Positions 1-10,710 of a stretch of DNA of 64,000 nucleotides are shown here, one piece after another (the first letter of the stretch is position 1; each line of letters begins with the position of its first letter). Under the pieces are notes generated by a model. The model was not told where the DNA came from and ran no database searches. It was given only the letters and a program-made list of their open reading frames with translations. A program made the position numbers and the translations under genes. Source of the stretch: Pycnopodia helianthoides (Eukaryota; Echinodermata; Asteroidea; Forcipulatida; Asteriidae); NCBI GenBank assembly GCA_032158295.1, contig CM063248.1, positions 21,415,273 to 21,479,272 of the forward strand, read 5' to 3'.

Positions 1-1381
1 CCTTTTATAGGACTATGTTGATCAGGAAAGGACTGGATGCAGATATATCAATTCCACTCAGTGAAGAGCAGCTCAAATTAGAGCAGAAAGCATGGTTAGC
101 ACACAGACAATATGAAGAAAGGTAAGATTGTCATTTATTGTCAAAATCCTCATGTGACATTTAACTCAAAATCAAATAGATAAAGGTCAAAACAATAATA
201 TTGTCAAGTTAACTTTTGAAATGTTTTGCCCTCCATTAGAGTACTGGAGTCTTGAGTTGAATGAGAACGTTTTCACATGACTTAGTTTTTTGCCTTGTAA
301 TACACTGCCATATAATTTAGTGATGAGACTGATGATTAGGAGATTGCAAGCAGATATTGAGATCCATGACTGTGACAACAGCAAGTATCCAAGTCAAATA
401 CAAGTTGTGTGCTTCAGTATTACATTCGTATGTAATTGACTTCAATTGTGGTAAACTAATCTAGAAAACCTTTCAGCCATTTTGGAATAACGGTTAATTT
501 ACAATTAACCTTTCTTATTGTCCAAACAGAAAGAATTCATCAGACAGCAAACCCATGAATGAATCTCTTGGGGCTGTATACAATGCCTTAATACAGAGAG
601 CTGGATCAGAAGACACAGAGCTAGAATGTGGCGTTGATGTGGTTGCTGGGTCACAGTTACCGAGCCACTCTGATGTTCATTTATCTCTGCTAACTGGCTC
701 CAGGATTCAGGTAAGTACTCAAATCAAGCAATACAAACTTGCATAAAATATGATAATGTATAGAGCTCATTCAAAAAATATTTAAATGAAAAATCGTTTC
801 ACTCACAAGGCTGGACAGCCAATTCAAGGTGAGGGCTACATCTAGCTGATTTGCATGTTGCCACCTACTCCCCGGGCTGAAACAGAGTTGCCCCCTTTAC
901 AGTCTGTAAGGATGTAGGCATGGGAGGATGTAGGCATGGGTATCATCCACTAGGAGCCTGGCTGATAGAGCAGAATGCACTGCCTTCGCAACTTTTTATG
1001 TTGCAATTATGGTTAAGTGCCTTGCTACGAGTGTCATGATGGGGGTTTGAACCCACACTCTCATGACTCTGCTGCTGACAACATCAGAGCTGAGGTCCAG
1101 TGAACTAGACCGCTTGGCCACAACACCTGACAAATAACTTGATCTTATCATACAGCCCTTGAAAACAACAGAACCAAGTCAATTTTCATATGTATAAGTC
1201 AACACAAGTTGTGTAATGTTGTCTATTATATTTGCTTTTCTTCCAAAATTTGATGTTTCAGGGACCTGTATTTTTCTTGGAGGATGGAAAGTCAGTGATT
1301 GCTTTGAGTGATGCCTTGATGTGGGCTAAAGTAAACCGATTCTCACCACTAGCAACAGGTGCAACCATCAATCCATACTGA
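1..1381 (+). CDS. C-terminal end of an unrecognised conserved protein (5' partial, three exons)
   Basis: Three exons splice in frame: about 1-121, 530-710 and 1262-1381, ending in TGA. Introns are GT..AG. The junctions (AG+A, then phase 0) keep one reading frame across 140 residues. The first exon may continue left of the window or may start after the ATAG at about 7-10; both read openly. The peptide is hydrophilic, with an acidic LSEEQLKLEQKAW stretch and a low-complexity Ser/Asp/Glu middle. It ends in a compact tail containing FFLEDGKSV, ALSDALMWAKVN, FSPL and a final TINPY. I see no membrane segment or signal peptide. The tail looks like a conserved C-terminus, but I do not recognise the family and assign no function. 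That these are real exons is well supported by the splice phases; identity is unknown. Confidence 0.75.
825..1131 (-). mobile_element. tRNA-derived SINE, minus orientation, in intron
   Basis: On the minus strand the head at about 1035-1130 reads like a class II tRNA (Leu/Ser type). It has an A-box-like TGGCCAAGCGGTC, a variable region, and a B-box-like GGGTTCAAACCC. A body of about 200 bases follows. The same head recurs at 25.5 kb and 35.4 kb with different degrees of decay. It lies in the last intron of the left-edge gene. Confidence 0.7.
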
Positions 1382-2830
1382 AGGACTAAACCCACCGACT
1401 GGTTGTAATGCAAATCTAGTTATGCATTACAGTATTCTTGGACTGATTAGGGCATACCACAAAGTTTGGTTTTTATTGATAGTAGCTTTGATGCCTCTTC
1501 AAAATGTTGAAGCTTTCTATCGGAAGTGCTCTTCACAAAATGGAAATGGTCTAGCCAATTAAAATACTTAACTCCTGTCCTGCATCATCTCTTGAAATTA
1601 CTTATGATTTATAGTGTTTTTATTTGACAACTATATCATCAACTAAAATGTACTTTAAACGCAGATATAAAATTGCAAATGTATGTAGTTGTTGATGAGC
1701 ACATGGCAATAATTGTGTCATAATGGATCAAAACAAGTATTAATTTAACAAAATAGTTTGATATCATTCTATGTATTCACTCGCAAATGAAAATACAATA
1801 AAATGTATTTTTTAATCAGATTATATTACACCTCTTTCAATTTAATTAAAGAATATTTTTTGACAATGATTAAAGTGTTGTTTTATAAGTATTGTGCTGT
1901 AAAGGAAAGATTGTAATATAGATGTTTATCATATTCTAAAATGTTTTACAATCCGCCCACATAATCTTTCTAGTTTCATTCATAAAGTAAATTGAAGTAC
2001 GGGTAGGGATAAGCAATTGATTAGATTCATAACATGGTACAAACAAAAACTAGAAATGTGGAGGGCATTATGAAGTTACATCATGCACAACAGTTACATC
2101 AACTACGCAGGAGTATTGATATCTTGTAGATTGAGATGAATGATGGGAAGTGATTATGCCACACACATTCAAAACCCACCAACCTTGATGCAACTCTTTA
2201 ACAGTTTGACCTGTTGTCATTCGCAGTACTTATTTTTTATTCAACAAAAGTACTTTTTCTAAACATTTATTCAATTCCATGTATTTTTTAATTAAAAAAA
2301 GGCACAAAGATTACTATTTTCACACCTATATGGTTTTGTGTTTGGTTGACCAAGATTATTAATTGGGAATTTATATATATAATCGTAAATCAAAGACATT
2401 TCTGAATTCTAGTTGCTTTTTGCCATGTTATTTAATTTTCCTTTGTAGTCAAAATACTGCACAGATGGAAAGCATTTATTTGCTGCTTATATTTTATGAT
2501 AAACACAAGGCAAAGACTGCTGTATCTGGTTTAAATACCGTCCCAGCTTACACCTTACAACGAGGCAGCAGGCTGAGATCATTCTTGCTTTAAAAATATG
2601 TAGAACTCTCAAATTATTTTTTCATCTTAAAATTAATTGTGTAATTATAAACAACGATCAAATGAATTGACCCATTTCATCAATAAATGTAAAATATGTA
2701 AGTAGTTGTTTGTATTCACTGTAACATTTAAAACATTTTATACAAGACTTAACCAAAAATGAGTTTGTAAACAGACAGTGGAAGGCTCTGCTTTTTAATA
2801 GATGTTTGAATTTTGACAGCGAATTTGTCT
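1382..2830 (+). other. 3' UTR and downstream AT-rich spacer
   Basis: After the TGA at 1379-1381 the sequence is AT-rich with no coding pattern. An AATAAA at 1797-1802 is a plausible poly(A) signal for the left-edge gene, giving a 3' UTR of roughly 430 bases. Beyond that I see only AT-rich DNA. Confidence 0.4.
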
Positions 2831-2831
2831 T

Positions 2832-3692
2832 GAGATTGGATTGTGGTTGAATTTTGTTGAGGTTTACCTTCGTGCACATTCCTTTGTCTCACTGAAAAGG
2901 TCAGTAAGGTTTTCTGCTGGAGCATTTGACCAAAGCCAAGATTAAAGGGTGTGTACAACATTGGTAAGATTGAAAATATAAATGTTCACAGATTTGCAAA
3001 TAACTCACATGGTATAAAGATGGTCAAAGTGGAAAACTTACCTTGAAATAGTTTTGTTTGAAATGCTATAGTTTTTAGGAAATAGGTAAAACAAATAAGC
3101 GAGTTCATACTTCCTGAGATCGAATGCGAATGCGAATGCGAATGCGAATGCGAATGCGAAGCATATTGGCGTCACAACTCTGTTTTCGCTGCGAATAAGT
3201 CGCAAGAGTTGAGCACAGCTCAACCGCTGCCAATTATTTGTTGCGAACTTGTGACATCAATATTTGCTTTGCATTCGCAGGAAGTATGAACCGGGCTTAA
3301 GTCTTTATCGAAAGTGTCCACAACCTGATGTAACAGTGAAAACATGTAATGGGGTTTTTCACTACTTTTTTCATGACACCGAAGACCTTAACATTTCGCA
3401 GGTTTGTTATTTCAGGTATATGTTGGGTCACATAAAGTGCGGATCCTAGTCTTTGAAAATTACCAATGTTTTACATGTGCTTTAAAGGCCTAATGCTTTG
3501 GGTTTTTTTTTTTAGGCAGTTTGCATTTTGTCAGTGTAGAAAATATGTTGAATGCAATAAATCAAGATTGTATCGAGATTGGATTGTGCTTGAATTTCTG
3601 GAGGTTTACCTTCTTGCACAATCCTTTGTCTCACTGAAGAAAAAGGTCAGTAAGGTTTTCTGCTAGAACATTTGACCAAGGCCAAGATTATA
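2832..3692. repeat. Pair of diverged direct repeats, about 740 bp apart
   Basis: The segment at about 2832-2948 (GAGATTGGATTGTGGTTGAA ... GACCAAAGCCAAGATTA) recurs at about 3574-3692 with small differences (for example TGTGCTTGAATTTCTGGAGG). It looks like a local duplication or two copies of one element. The material between them holds a hexamer array. Confidence 0.7.
3118..3161. repeat. Hexamer tandem repeat (GAATGC)n
   Basis: About seven near-perfect copies of GAATGC in a row. On the minus strand they translate as an Ala-Phe repeat, which is a by-product rather than a gene. Confidence 0.9.
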
Positions 3693-3834
3693 GGCCTGAT
3701 GCTTCGTTCTTGAAAGGACAGTTGCACTAATGCGTTTTCTCCTTGGTAAAGGGCACCTCTGAGGAAGAGGCACCAACTTAATGACCCGGGGCTCCTCCAT
3801 TGCCTCCTTGAACTGTCAGGCCTGGAAGAATGTC
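3692..3834. mobile_element. Small inverted-repeat element, AGGCCTG ends
   Basis: It begins AGGCCTGATGCTTC and ends CTGTCAGGCCTGG. It contains CTCCTTGGTAAAGGGCACCTC. A sibling with the same ends and the same core in the opposite orientation lies at 7201-7369, so this is a dispersed family. Confidence 0.6.
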
Positions 3835-4172
3835 AAATCGGAAATCCAATTATTTTTCATTTGAACAAGTTGGTTGTATTGGAGGCTGAGCTTTAATTTT
3901 GTTGCCATTTCATTTGCTATCCTTTTCTTTACAGTTTTATAAGGACTCTACCATCTTGCTCTAATAAGGATAATGAAAGTTTGTCTTAATGAAAATTATC
4001 AGCTCAGTTTCCACATTTTAAGAAAATTTGATGTTATATTGTACTGACATTTTGAATTTTTTTAGGGATCTTTTTAGTAACTTGTGTTAATTTAAGATTG
4101 TAAAGTGTTTCACTAGGCATTTAGGTGGCAATTTAAAACATGCAGCTTTTAAAGAGTGTTTTTTGTGTGTTT

Positions 4173-4188
4173 CCCCCCCCCCCCCCCC
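4173..4188. repeat. Poly(C) tract
   Basis: Sixteen consecutive C residues flanked by T-rich DNA; simple repeat. Confidence 0.9.
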
Positions 4189-4675
4189 GTTGTACTAGAT
4201 TGAAGTTTTTATTTAATTGTTTTGCTTGTGTGTGGTAGTTTTAACTGAAATGTTCCTCTGCAATAACCCAACCATGTGAATTGAAGACATGGGTTGGACT
4301 TAATTAATCCAATCAACATTTTTGTTTAATATTTAAATAAATGCAAATTTTGTTTGTTAAAAAGATGTCATACATCAATACTTTTGAAAGTGTATAAATA
4401 TATGGACTACTACATAGATTACAACCAACCCCATGACTTTTGTTTGCAAGGAAAGATATTTTTTCCCAGCGATCTTTTGGGGCAACAATGTATGAAACTC
4501 AATCTGAAGAATTTCTTAAGGCAGTTATTTTGAGAAAGAAATCAATCTGACTGATGTGTGCAAACACTGATTTTAAGTGTCAAATTTATTGAACGTTTTA
4601 GTTTTTTAAAAATCTTAATATTTTTTATCATTATCAATCATGCATCATACTTTATTTATTTTTGTTAATTGTGTC

Positions 4676-5075
4676 TTAAAGGCACTGGACACTATTGGTA
4701 ATTACTCAAAATAATTGTTAGCATAAAAACTTACTTGGTAACAAGCAATGGAGAGCTGTTGATAGCATAAAACATTGTGAGAAACGGCTCCCTCTGAAGT
4801 AACGTAGTTTTTGAGAAAGAAGTAATTTCTCAGTAAAATATTTGAATTGATTTTGAGACCTCACGCGTGAGGTCTCGAAATCGAAATCAAGCATCTGAAA
4901 GCACACAAGTTCGTGTGACAACATGGACAAGGGCGTTTTTTCTTCCATTATTATCTCGCAACTTCGACGACCAATTGAGTTCAAATTTTCACAGGTTTAT
5001 TTTGTGCATATGTTGAGATACACCAAGTGAGAAGACTGGTCTTTGACAATTACCAAAGGTGTCCAGTGTCTTTAA
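4676..5075. mobile_element. TTAA-flanked MITE, AGGCACTGGACAC family
   Basis: Left end TTAA-AGGCACTGGACAC and right end GTGTCCAGTGTCT-TTAA form terminal inverted repeats with a TTAA target at each end. The total is 400 bases and no transposase is encoded. A central palindrome (GAGACCTCACGCGTGAGGTCTC) lies at about 4855-4877. TTAA targeting is known for piggyBac and Kolobok elements, and the non-CCC start favours Kolobok. A second copy lies at 20810-21209. Confidence 0.8.
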
Positions 5076-6037
5076 GTTTGCCTTTGTTAGTCAAAATGCA
5101 TAAATTTCTTTAAAACATTAATCAAATTTGTTATTTGTTAAAGATTCTGATTTTGTAGAAAGTCAACCCAAAGTGGTCTGGCCTGAAGAAGTGTCCAAGT
5201 TTGATCATACACTGTTACACTTTGGTTGAAGTAGCAATGAAATTGGTGTGTAACAATGACAAAGTTTTAAAAATAAATAAAATATACTTCTTTTTGGTGA
5301 TAATTATGTGTTTGCTGTGTGTTGCATTTTTGCATTTTAAAGATAAGTTATAAATAAATTGAACAAAGTCACAGATATGACACATTAAACAAATCATTTG
5401 TTTTTATCCAGCTATAAATTTAATTTCAACAAACGAAAAGTGTAACAAACATTATGTATTTTGATATACCGCACATGTAGTGCATTTTACTTAATAAAAC
5501 AATATGGACAAACGAATACATTGACAATAGACAATTATCTCTTATTCACACGTTCAGATGATAAATGGAAGAACAGGCTAACCGTGTCAATGTAATAACT
5601 AAGTTATGTACAATTATATACAAGATCATTAATTAATTTTGGTAATGTAACAATCAAAAACTTTCTGGACGAAAAAAAAACAGTTTCATTTTCCATGTTT
5701 TTGACAGGAAAGCTTTTGTTATCAGTGAATCAAAGTAACTAATAATGATATAAATAAAGCATAGACCTTTTGCTATAAATTGTTGCAAATTTCTGATGCA
5801 TCTTACAGAATTGCTACTAGCATGGCTGATATAGTTGGATTATTAGTTGCAATAGACCTTATGCATATGATGTCTTTTGAGTATACAGGGCGCCCTTAGC
5901 TAGAGGTAAAGAGAAGGTTGCTCATTGCGCTGTGCATTTCTATTGTTTCATCATTTTACCTCTAAGATGATGTCAATGCATAAGGTCCATTCAGCAGACT
6001 GAGAGGACATTGGAATAATAATACAATAATATCTTCA
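5076..6037. other. AT-rich spacer, no gene seen
   Basis: AT-rich sequence downstream of SPATA4 (which is on the minus strand), presumably containing its 3' UTR. No conserved reading frame and no clear element ends were seen. Confidence 0.4.
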
Positions 6038-9000
6038 TCATGATCTGCCACTGATAGGTGGAAGTACAGGACTTGAGGAGAGACTAGCAGCAGGTCGTAT
6101 TGCTGGCTGTGAGGTGTGGTCGAGTTGGCCGACTTGAATCTCTCTGAAGGTCACATTGTTGCCTACAGGTGACCTCACTCTGGATGGCTTATCAGGACTG
6201 GGCTTCCCTTTAAGAAAATAACAGAAAAGTTTTGTACAAAGTTATTTCATAGTTTTGGTAATTTGATGAAACTGTGTACACACTTAACATGAACTCATAT
6301 GCTTCAGGAGACAAAATGATTACATTAGCTTGGCTAAGCATTTGCACTGTGAGTTGTCAACATGAGCACTGTCTTTTCATTTGCTGTTTGTGATAACTCA
6401 AGTTACTATTTCCTGTACAATGGTAACAACAAACCTACTCGATGATGTGTTGGGTTTGCGACTGGCTGCTTGTGATTGGTCCTTCCAACCGATGCCCTCT
6501 CCTGTGTAGGTATTGGCTGGTGGTGGCCTTCGAACACATCGCTGTCCAATCGATGGCTTTATATCAAAATGATCTGGTTCATCAAGTCTCTCTTCCTGTC
6601 TATGTTGTATGTGTTTATGAATAATTTCCTGGGCCTGTCAGATTCAAGAATAAGTTTTAAAATTAAATAAACTTTAATAAAATATTATGTATTGGCACAT
6701 TGTTACTGTGAAGAAATTTGTAGCTGTTATGCAAACCAATCTTGAAGACAAGAGGGGCTGTATCATAATACATGTGTGAACAACTAACAAGAATATGATT
6801 ACTTGCTACCAAACATAAGAATAGCCATGTTAGCATGAAGTACCTTTTGCTGACATGTGATGATATTTGGTGCTGTAAGGAACTCTGTAATCTTCAAGTT
6901 GTTTTTGACTGAAGTAGACGCAGTAGATCGTGCATGCATCGGCAAGCTTAGTTGGTAAGAGTGATCAGTAAAGTCAATGTCGTAGTCCAGGGCAAGTCGC
7001 TTCACTCTGAACAAAAGTAAAGGCAAACAAATGGCATTTAAAAATTACTCATTTGTAATAAGACAAAAATGAAGTCTGTTGAGGTATCGTATTTAAGCAT
7101 TTTCAAATGCATTTTTACTTAACTTTGAAATTAAAAAATGTCAACTACAATTTAACAGTTCCCCCGATTCACACAACCCAAATATCTTGTGTTTGAGACT
7201 CAGGCCTGATACTTCACCGAGGTGTATGCCTCTGTTGCTCTTAGTCATTGCCTTGGCGCCCTTGAAAAATTATTTTTTTAAATGTACAATTTCCTCATAG
7301 AGGTGCCCTTTACCAAGGAGAAAATTCCTTGGTGCCCTTGCTCTTTCAAAAACAATTCTTCAGGCCTGTAAACTAGACACAATTCAAAGTTGCTCAAGTT
7401 TTGTTTGTTTTGTTTTTAAATTTTGGAATGAATAACAAACAGGATGACATACTTTCTGTTGGTGAGTTTTGTGTAGAGGTATTGTGCAAGAAGCTCAGCA
7501 GCATCTGTCTTGCAGTGCAGTGTCCCTTCCATTAACTCTTCTGGAATCTCAATATTACGCCGCTTGAAAAACTACAAAGAAGCACAAGAAAAGTACAGAT
7601 TAGGTACATGGCATAATAATCCAACTAAAGAATCATCCAGCATATTAAGTACTGTATAATAAGTGTTTCTTGAGTTATTCATTGAAACTTGCAAAAAAAA
7701 ACACAACTCACTGTTTGCAGTTGGGACCAGTTTCCTACTTTGCCGGGTAGACCATTGCAGTTATCATAATTGTGCATCTGAATGTCTTGTGGATAGTACC
7801 ATGAAAAGATTTCTGCCACGATGTAACCATTGGAGAAATCTCTGGAACATAATAAAGGATACAATACAGATTGTCAAAAGACTTGATCAAAATTGATTCA
7901 AGCCCAATGCCTAAGTTTTATGCAACTTTAGACCAAGACATTATATATTTCAATTTGGCATCGTCGTTGGAGGTTTATGGTCAATGGAGGTTCAGTTGTC
8001 AACTATAAAATTAACACTTTACAAAAAAGCATTCAGTGAGTGACTGACATGAACATCATCAAATACTAACGGTCACTCATGGTCAAACGGAGCTGTTTTA
8101 ATTTATAGCTCAGGTTGGACTCCTCCAGTGTAGTGCAACGGAGACTGGTGTCACCAGGCTAAGTTTAAGTGGTACAAAATCAGTAATCGAGAGCGTGAAA
8201 TTAGACCCCCAAAATGCTTAGAAAAAATGTAATAGGTAATAACACTGTGCAATGGATACTGGTGTCCTACCAAGGACCAGTACAGTAGGGCTATCTTTCA
8301 ATATGACTTTATGATATTTAATGTTATTGTTAACAATGTTAACCATTCCTCATTAATTCAAGTTTCTCTATGTCTGCTGAATTTGAAAGAGCTGAATGGC
8401 AGCATGTTTATGGAGGTATTTATGAATGCAAGTCAAGTCGCCCCCTCAGCAAAGTCGGCCCCTTACATATAAAGTCGCCCCCTCTCAAAGTCGCCCCTCA
8501 CAAAGTTGCCCCCTGACACAGTCGCCCCCCGACACAGTCGCCCCCCTACAAATTCGCCCAAGGCAATTTCACAAAGGCCAAAGGACTCAACATGTTATAC
8601 ACTGGGCCACTTTGTAGGGGGGCGACTGTGTCAGGGGGCGACTGTGTCAAGGGACAAGTTTGTGAGGGGCGACTTTTGAGAGGGGGCGACTTTGTATGTG
8701 AGGGGGCGACTTTGCTAGGGGGCGACTTTGTAGTGGGCGACTTTGTGGTGGGCGACTTTGCTGGGGGGTGACTTGACTGGTTTCCGTATTTATTGTTCAC
8801 TTTGACATGGATGATGGATGCCGCTAGACACCTAACCAGAAACAGTAAACTAACACTGATAAAGTAATTGCATTGGTTAGTGAGTACTAATGCCATGGTT
8901 CTACTCTGGACATGCTGGACTAATGTTAGTAACAGTACAGTAGAAATTAGAATTGAAGGAAACCTGACATGCCCGATGGAAGTACACCGTCACTACACAG

Positions 9001-9222
9001 TTACAACAGAAACCTAAGCATGCTGAGCGAAGTTTCCTTGCCCTATGTAGTCTATGGTCATGATGGTTTAGCTTAGGGTAGGCTCTAGTCAAACAGTCAA
9101 AAGAAAGAAGTTTAGCAGTAATTAAATTAGTATCACCAGACTCACCTTCGAATATTTCTGATAGGAAATGTTAGATCAAGGCTCTGTAGCCACTTAAAAA
9201 CTTCCCTTGGAAGTGCCGTCAT
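6038..9222 (-). CDS. SPATA4: Spermatogenesis-associated protein 4 (CH-domain protein)
   Basis: Six minus-strand coding exons: 9146-9222, 7712-7841, 7453-7571, 6844-7006, 6439-6634 and 6038-6207. All junctions are in phase with GT..AG introns, giving 284 aa (human is about 305). The N-terminus ([20 protein letters not shown], then [13 protein letters not shown] and GNWSQLQT) matches the SPATA4/SPEF1-type calponin-homology domain, roughly residues 1-110, including the HCK of the third exon. A Lys/Arg-rich middle and a Pro/Ser-rich tail follow. Family members associate with microtubules or sperm axonemes; a sperm or ciliary role here is by homology only. The start ATG (9220-9222) is followed directly by the conserved LPREV block. 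It is head-to-head with MITD1. The donor at 6438/6439 (GTAGGT) was chosen to preserve frame. The first intron carries the TCGCCCC inverted array. Confidence 0.92.
7201..7369. mobile_element. Small inverted-repeat element, CAGGCCTG ends
   Basis: It starts CAGGCCTGATACTTC and ends TTCTTCAGGCCTG. It contains GGTGCCCTTTACCAAGGAG, matching the 3692-3834 copy in reverse. It sits in a SPATA4 intron. Confidence 0.6.
8106..8161. mobile_element. Minimal terminal-repeat palindrome of the foldback family
   Basis: A 56-base unit starting TAGCTCAGGTTGGACTCCTC and ending GGTGTCACCAGGCTA. Both ends match the termini of the 42055-42714 and 51723-52435 foldback elements, with almost nothing in between. This could be an internal-deletion product of the same family. 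Confidence 0.5.
8438..8783. repeat. Inverted array of TCGCCCC-type units (large hairpin)
   Basis: The left arm (about 8438-8560) carries repeated AAGTCGCCCCCT-like units. The right arm (about 8609-8783) carries the reverse complement (AGGGGGCGACTTT). Unit order mirrors across a spacer of about 50 bases, so the arms pair over long stretches (for example CTGACACAGTCGCCCCCCG with its complement near 8615-8650). It lies in the first intron of SPATA4. The Pro/Ser/Lys-rich reading frames across it come from the repeat and are not genes. Confidence 0.85.
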
Positions 9223-9650
9223 TTTCCAACAAAATATTGAATCGGATAATGGTTTTGATCACAAAAGTAAAGTCATAACAAGCAGCACTCGTGTTTTGTA
9301 TCGATCAGTAGTCCGGTCCGGGCAGGCAATGTTTACACGACAGCGTCTTGACGACGGCAATTGGCACTAGGCGACTGTTGCATGCAAACTTGTCGACAGT
9401 TATGAACAGTTAATAGTGTATGACCATGTTCAAAATAAACACTTGAGGGCGGTGTTTAACAACACCGTTAAAAAATTGCGATACGACTTTGTTGGCTCGG
9501 GGGAGCGGATGCCGCGGAAATCTAGCCGTAGCTAGCCGGCCGAAAAGCAAGCTGAAGCCGCCATCAAGTCGGACACGGCAAAGGCCCTACTGTCTGCTGA
9601 TGAGACGACATGCGTGTACAGATGTATACAGGTCATAAGGTACACTATGC
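9223..9650. promoter_or_regulatory. Shared upstream region of SPATA4 and MITD1
   Basis: The region between the two divergent starts is clearly richer in GC and CpG than its surroundings (for example GCCGCGGAAATCTAGCCG near 9510). Inference: it contains the start sites of both genes. A possible donor for a noncoding MITD1 first exon is the CAG|GTCATA at about 9632. No TATA box is evident. Confidence 0.5.
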
Positions 9651-9858
9651 TATGTTCTTGCACAAATAGAGGAGAAGGGTGGAGACTTATTGTTTTGACT
9701 CTTGTTGGCATGAAATTGAAAGTAATGACTAGTTACTCACTGTAGTAGAAAAATAATGGAATAGTTTGTACTACCTTGACTACAGTGCTGCTGTCATTGA
9801 GTTGAGAAACCAACAAACTTTCAACAATACCACCATACCATACCCTTCCAATCCATCC

Positions 9859-10066
9859 TGGGCCCAATTTCATAGAGCTGCTTAAAATCATAAAAAGTAG
9901 CTAAGCACAATAAAAATCTGCTTACCAGAGTAAAGTTACCACTACCAGCCAAAATACCATGTCACAACATGTACAATCTGTGACTGGTATCCAGCTTATT
10001 TTTGCTAAGCAAAATATTGTTTAGCAATATTTGCTGCTTAAGCATGCAGCTATGAAACTGGCCCTT
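9859..10066. mobile_element. Palindromic MITE, GGGCCCAATTTCAT family
   Basis: It starts TGGGCCCAATTTCATAGAGC and ends GCAGCTATGAAACTGGCCC. The ends are imperfect inverted repeats and the interior is rich in GCTTA/TAAGC. Siblings lie at 10168-10288, 13676-13910 and 41626-41914. Confidence 0.75.
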
Positions 10067-10167
10067 GTCCTAGTCGGGAATCTTGCTAGAAAAACAATTT
10101 GTTTGCTACTTTTCGTCTGCTTTTTTACTGTGCCAATTTTGTCATAATAATGTTGGAAGATGACAGA

Positions 10168-10288
10168 AGGGCCCAATTTCATGGCTCTGCTTACCGTGGA
10201 TTTCTGCGCTTACGTATCATAGAATTATGTGCTACAAGGGCTCCGTAAGCCCAGAATTCCGCGGTAAGCAGAGCCATAAAATTGGGCC
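10168..10288. mobile_element. Palindromic MITE, GGGCCCAATTTCAT family (short copy)
   Basis: It starts AGGGCCCAATTTCATGGCTC and ends GAGCCATAAAATTGGGCC. It is a nearly complete palindrome, with TGCTTACCGTGGATTTCTGC matched by its complement in the other half. Confidence 0.75.
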
Positions 10289-10651
10289 AGATCTCCTCCA
10301 AAGAACAGTAATCTATTAGTATTATAACAAAACAATTGTGCTCTATGAAGACGGGGTCCATGGGTTTTGTACACCCATGGGGGCAAATTTATTTGCCTCC
10401 TCGGTTTCAAAACCGCCATAGTGGAAGATTAAATAGCATTCGTATTGTTAATATTATTATTGACTCTATAGCTTAGGGTATTGCAGCCTGCTACTTAGAA
10501 GTTAGAATTACTAGTTTCTGATTGAATGATGATTCATTCTAATCTTGGTAATTTTAGGCAACTGAATGAAAGAATTTAAACTTAGATTACCTGTTTTTCT
10601 TTTACCACAATAACAAATTGTTTAACGCTTAGGTCTATGTTGTAATTGCAG
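10289..10651 (+). other. Spacer / probable MITD1 first intron
   Basis: AT-rich sequence leading to an acceptor at 10651/10652 (TTGTAATTGCAG). It contains a short segment, GTACACCCATGGGGGCAAAT (from about 10369), resembling part of 34.62-34.66 kb. No coding evidence. Confidence 0.35.
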
Positions 10652-10710
10652 AATCTCCAAATCAAAACTGCTTCTTGGAGGCCAGCGACAAAGGACGCCA
10701 TTTATTTAGA

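Noticed and set aside
3038..3223. Ala-Phe repeat protein on the minus strand
   Set aside because: Produced by the (GAATGC)n hexamer run; no other coding signs.
8438..8783. CRISPR-like array
   Set aside because: Units are short, irregular, have no spacers and are mirrored. The genome is animal.
8546..8896. Minus-strand open frame rich in Lys-Ser-Pro-Pro
   Set aside because: It is the translation of the TCGCCCC inverted array; the mirrored plus-strand frame shows the same bias. It has no start context or splice support.
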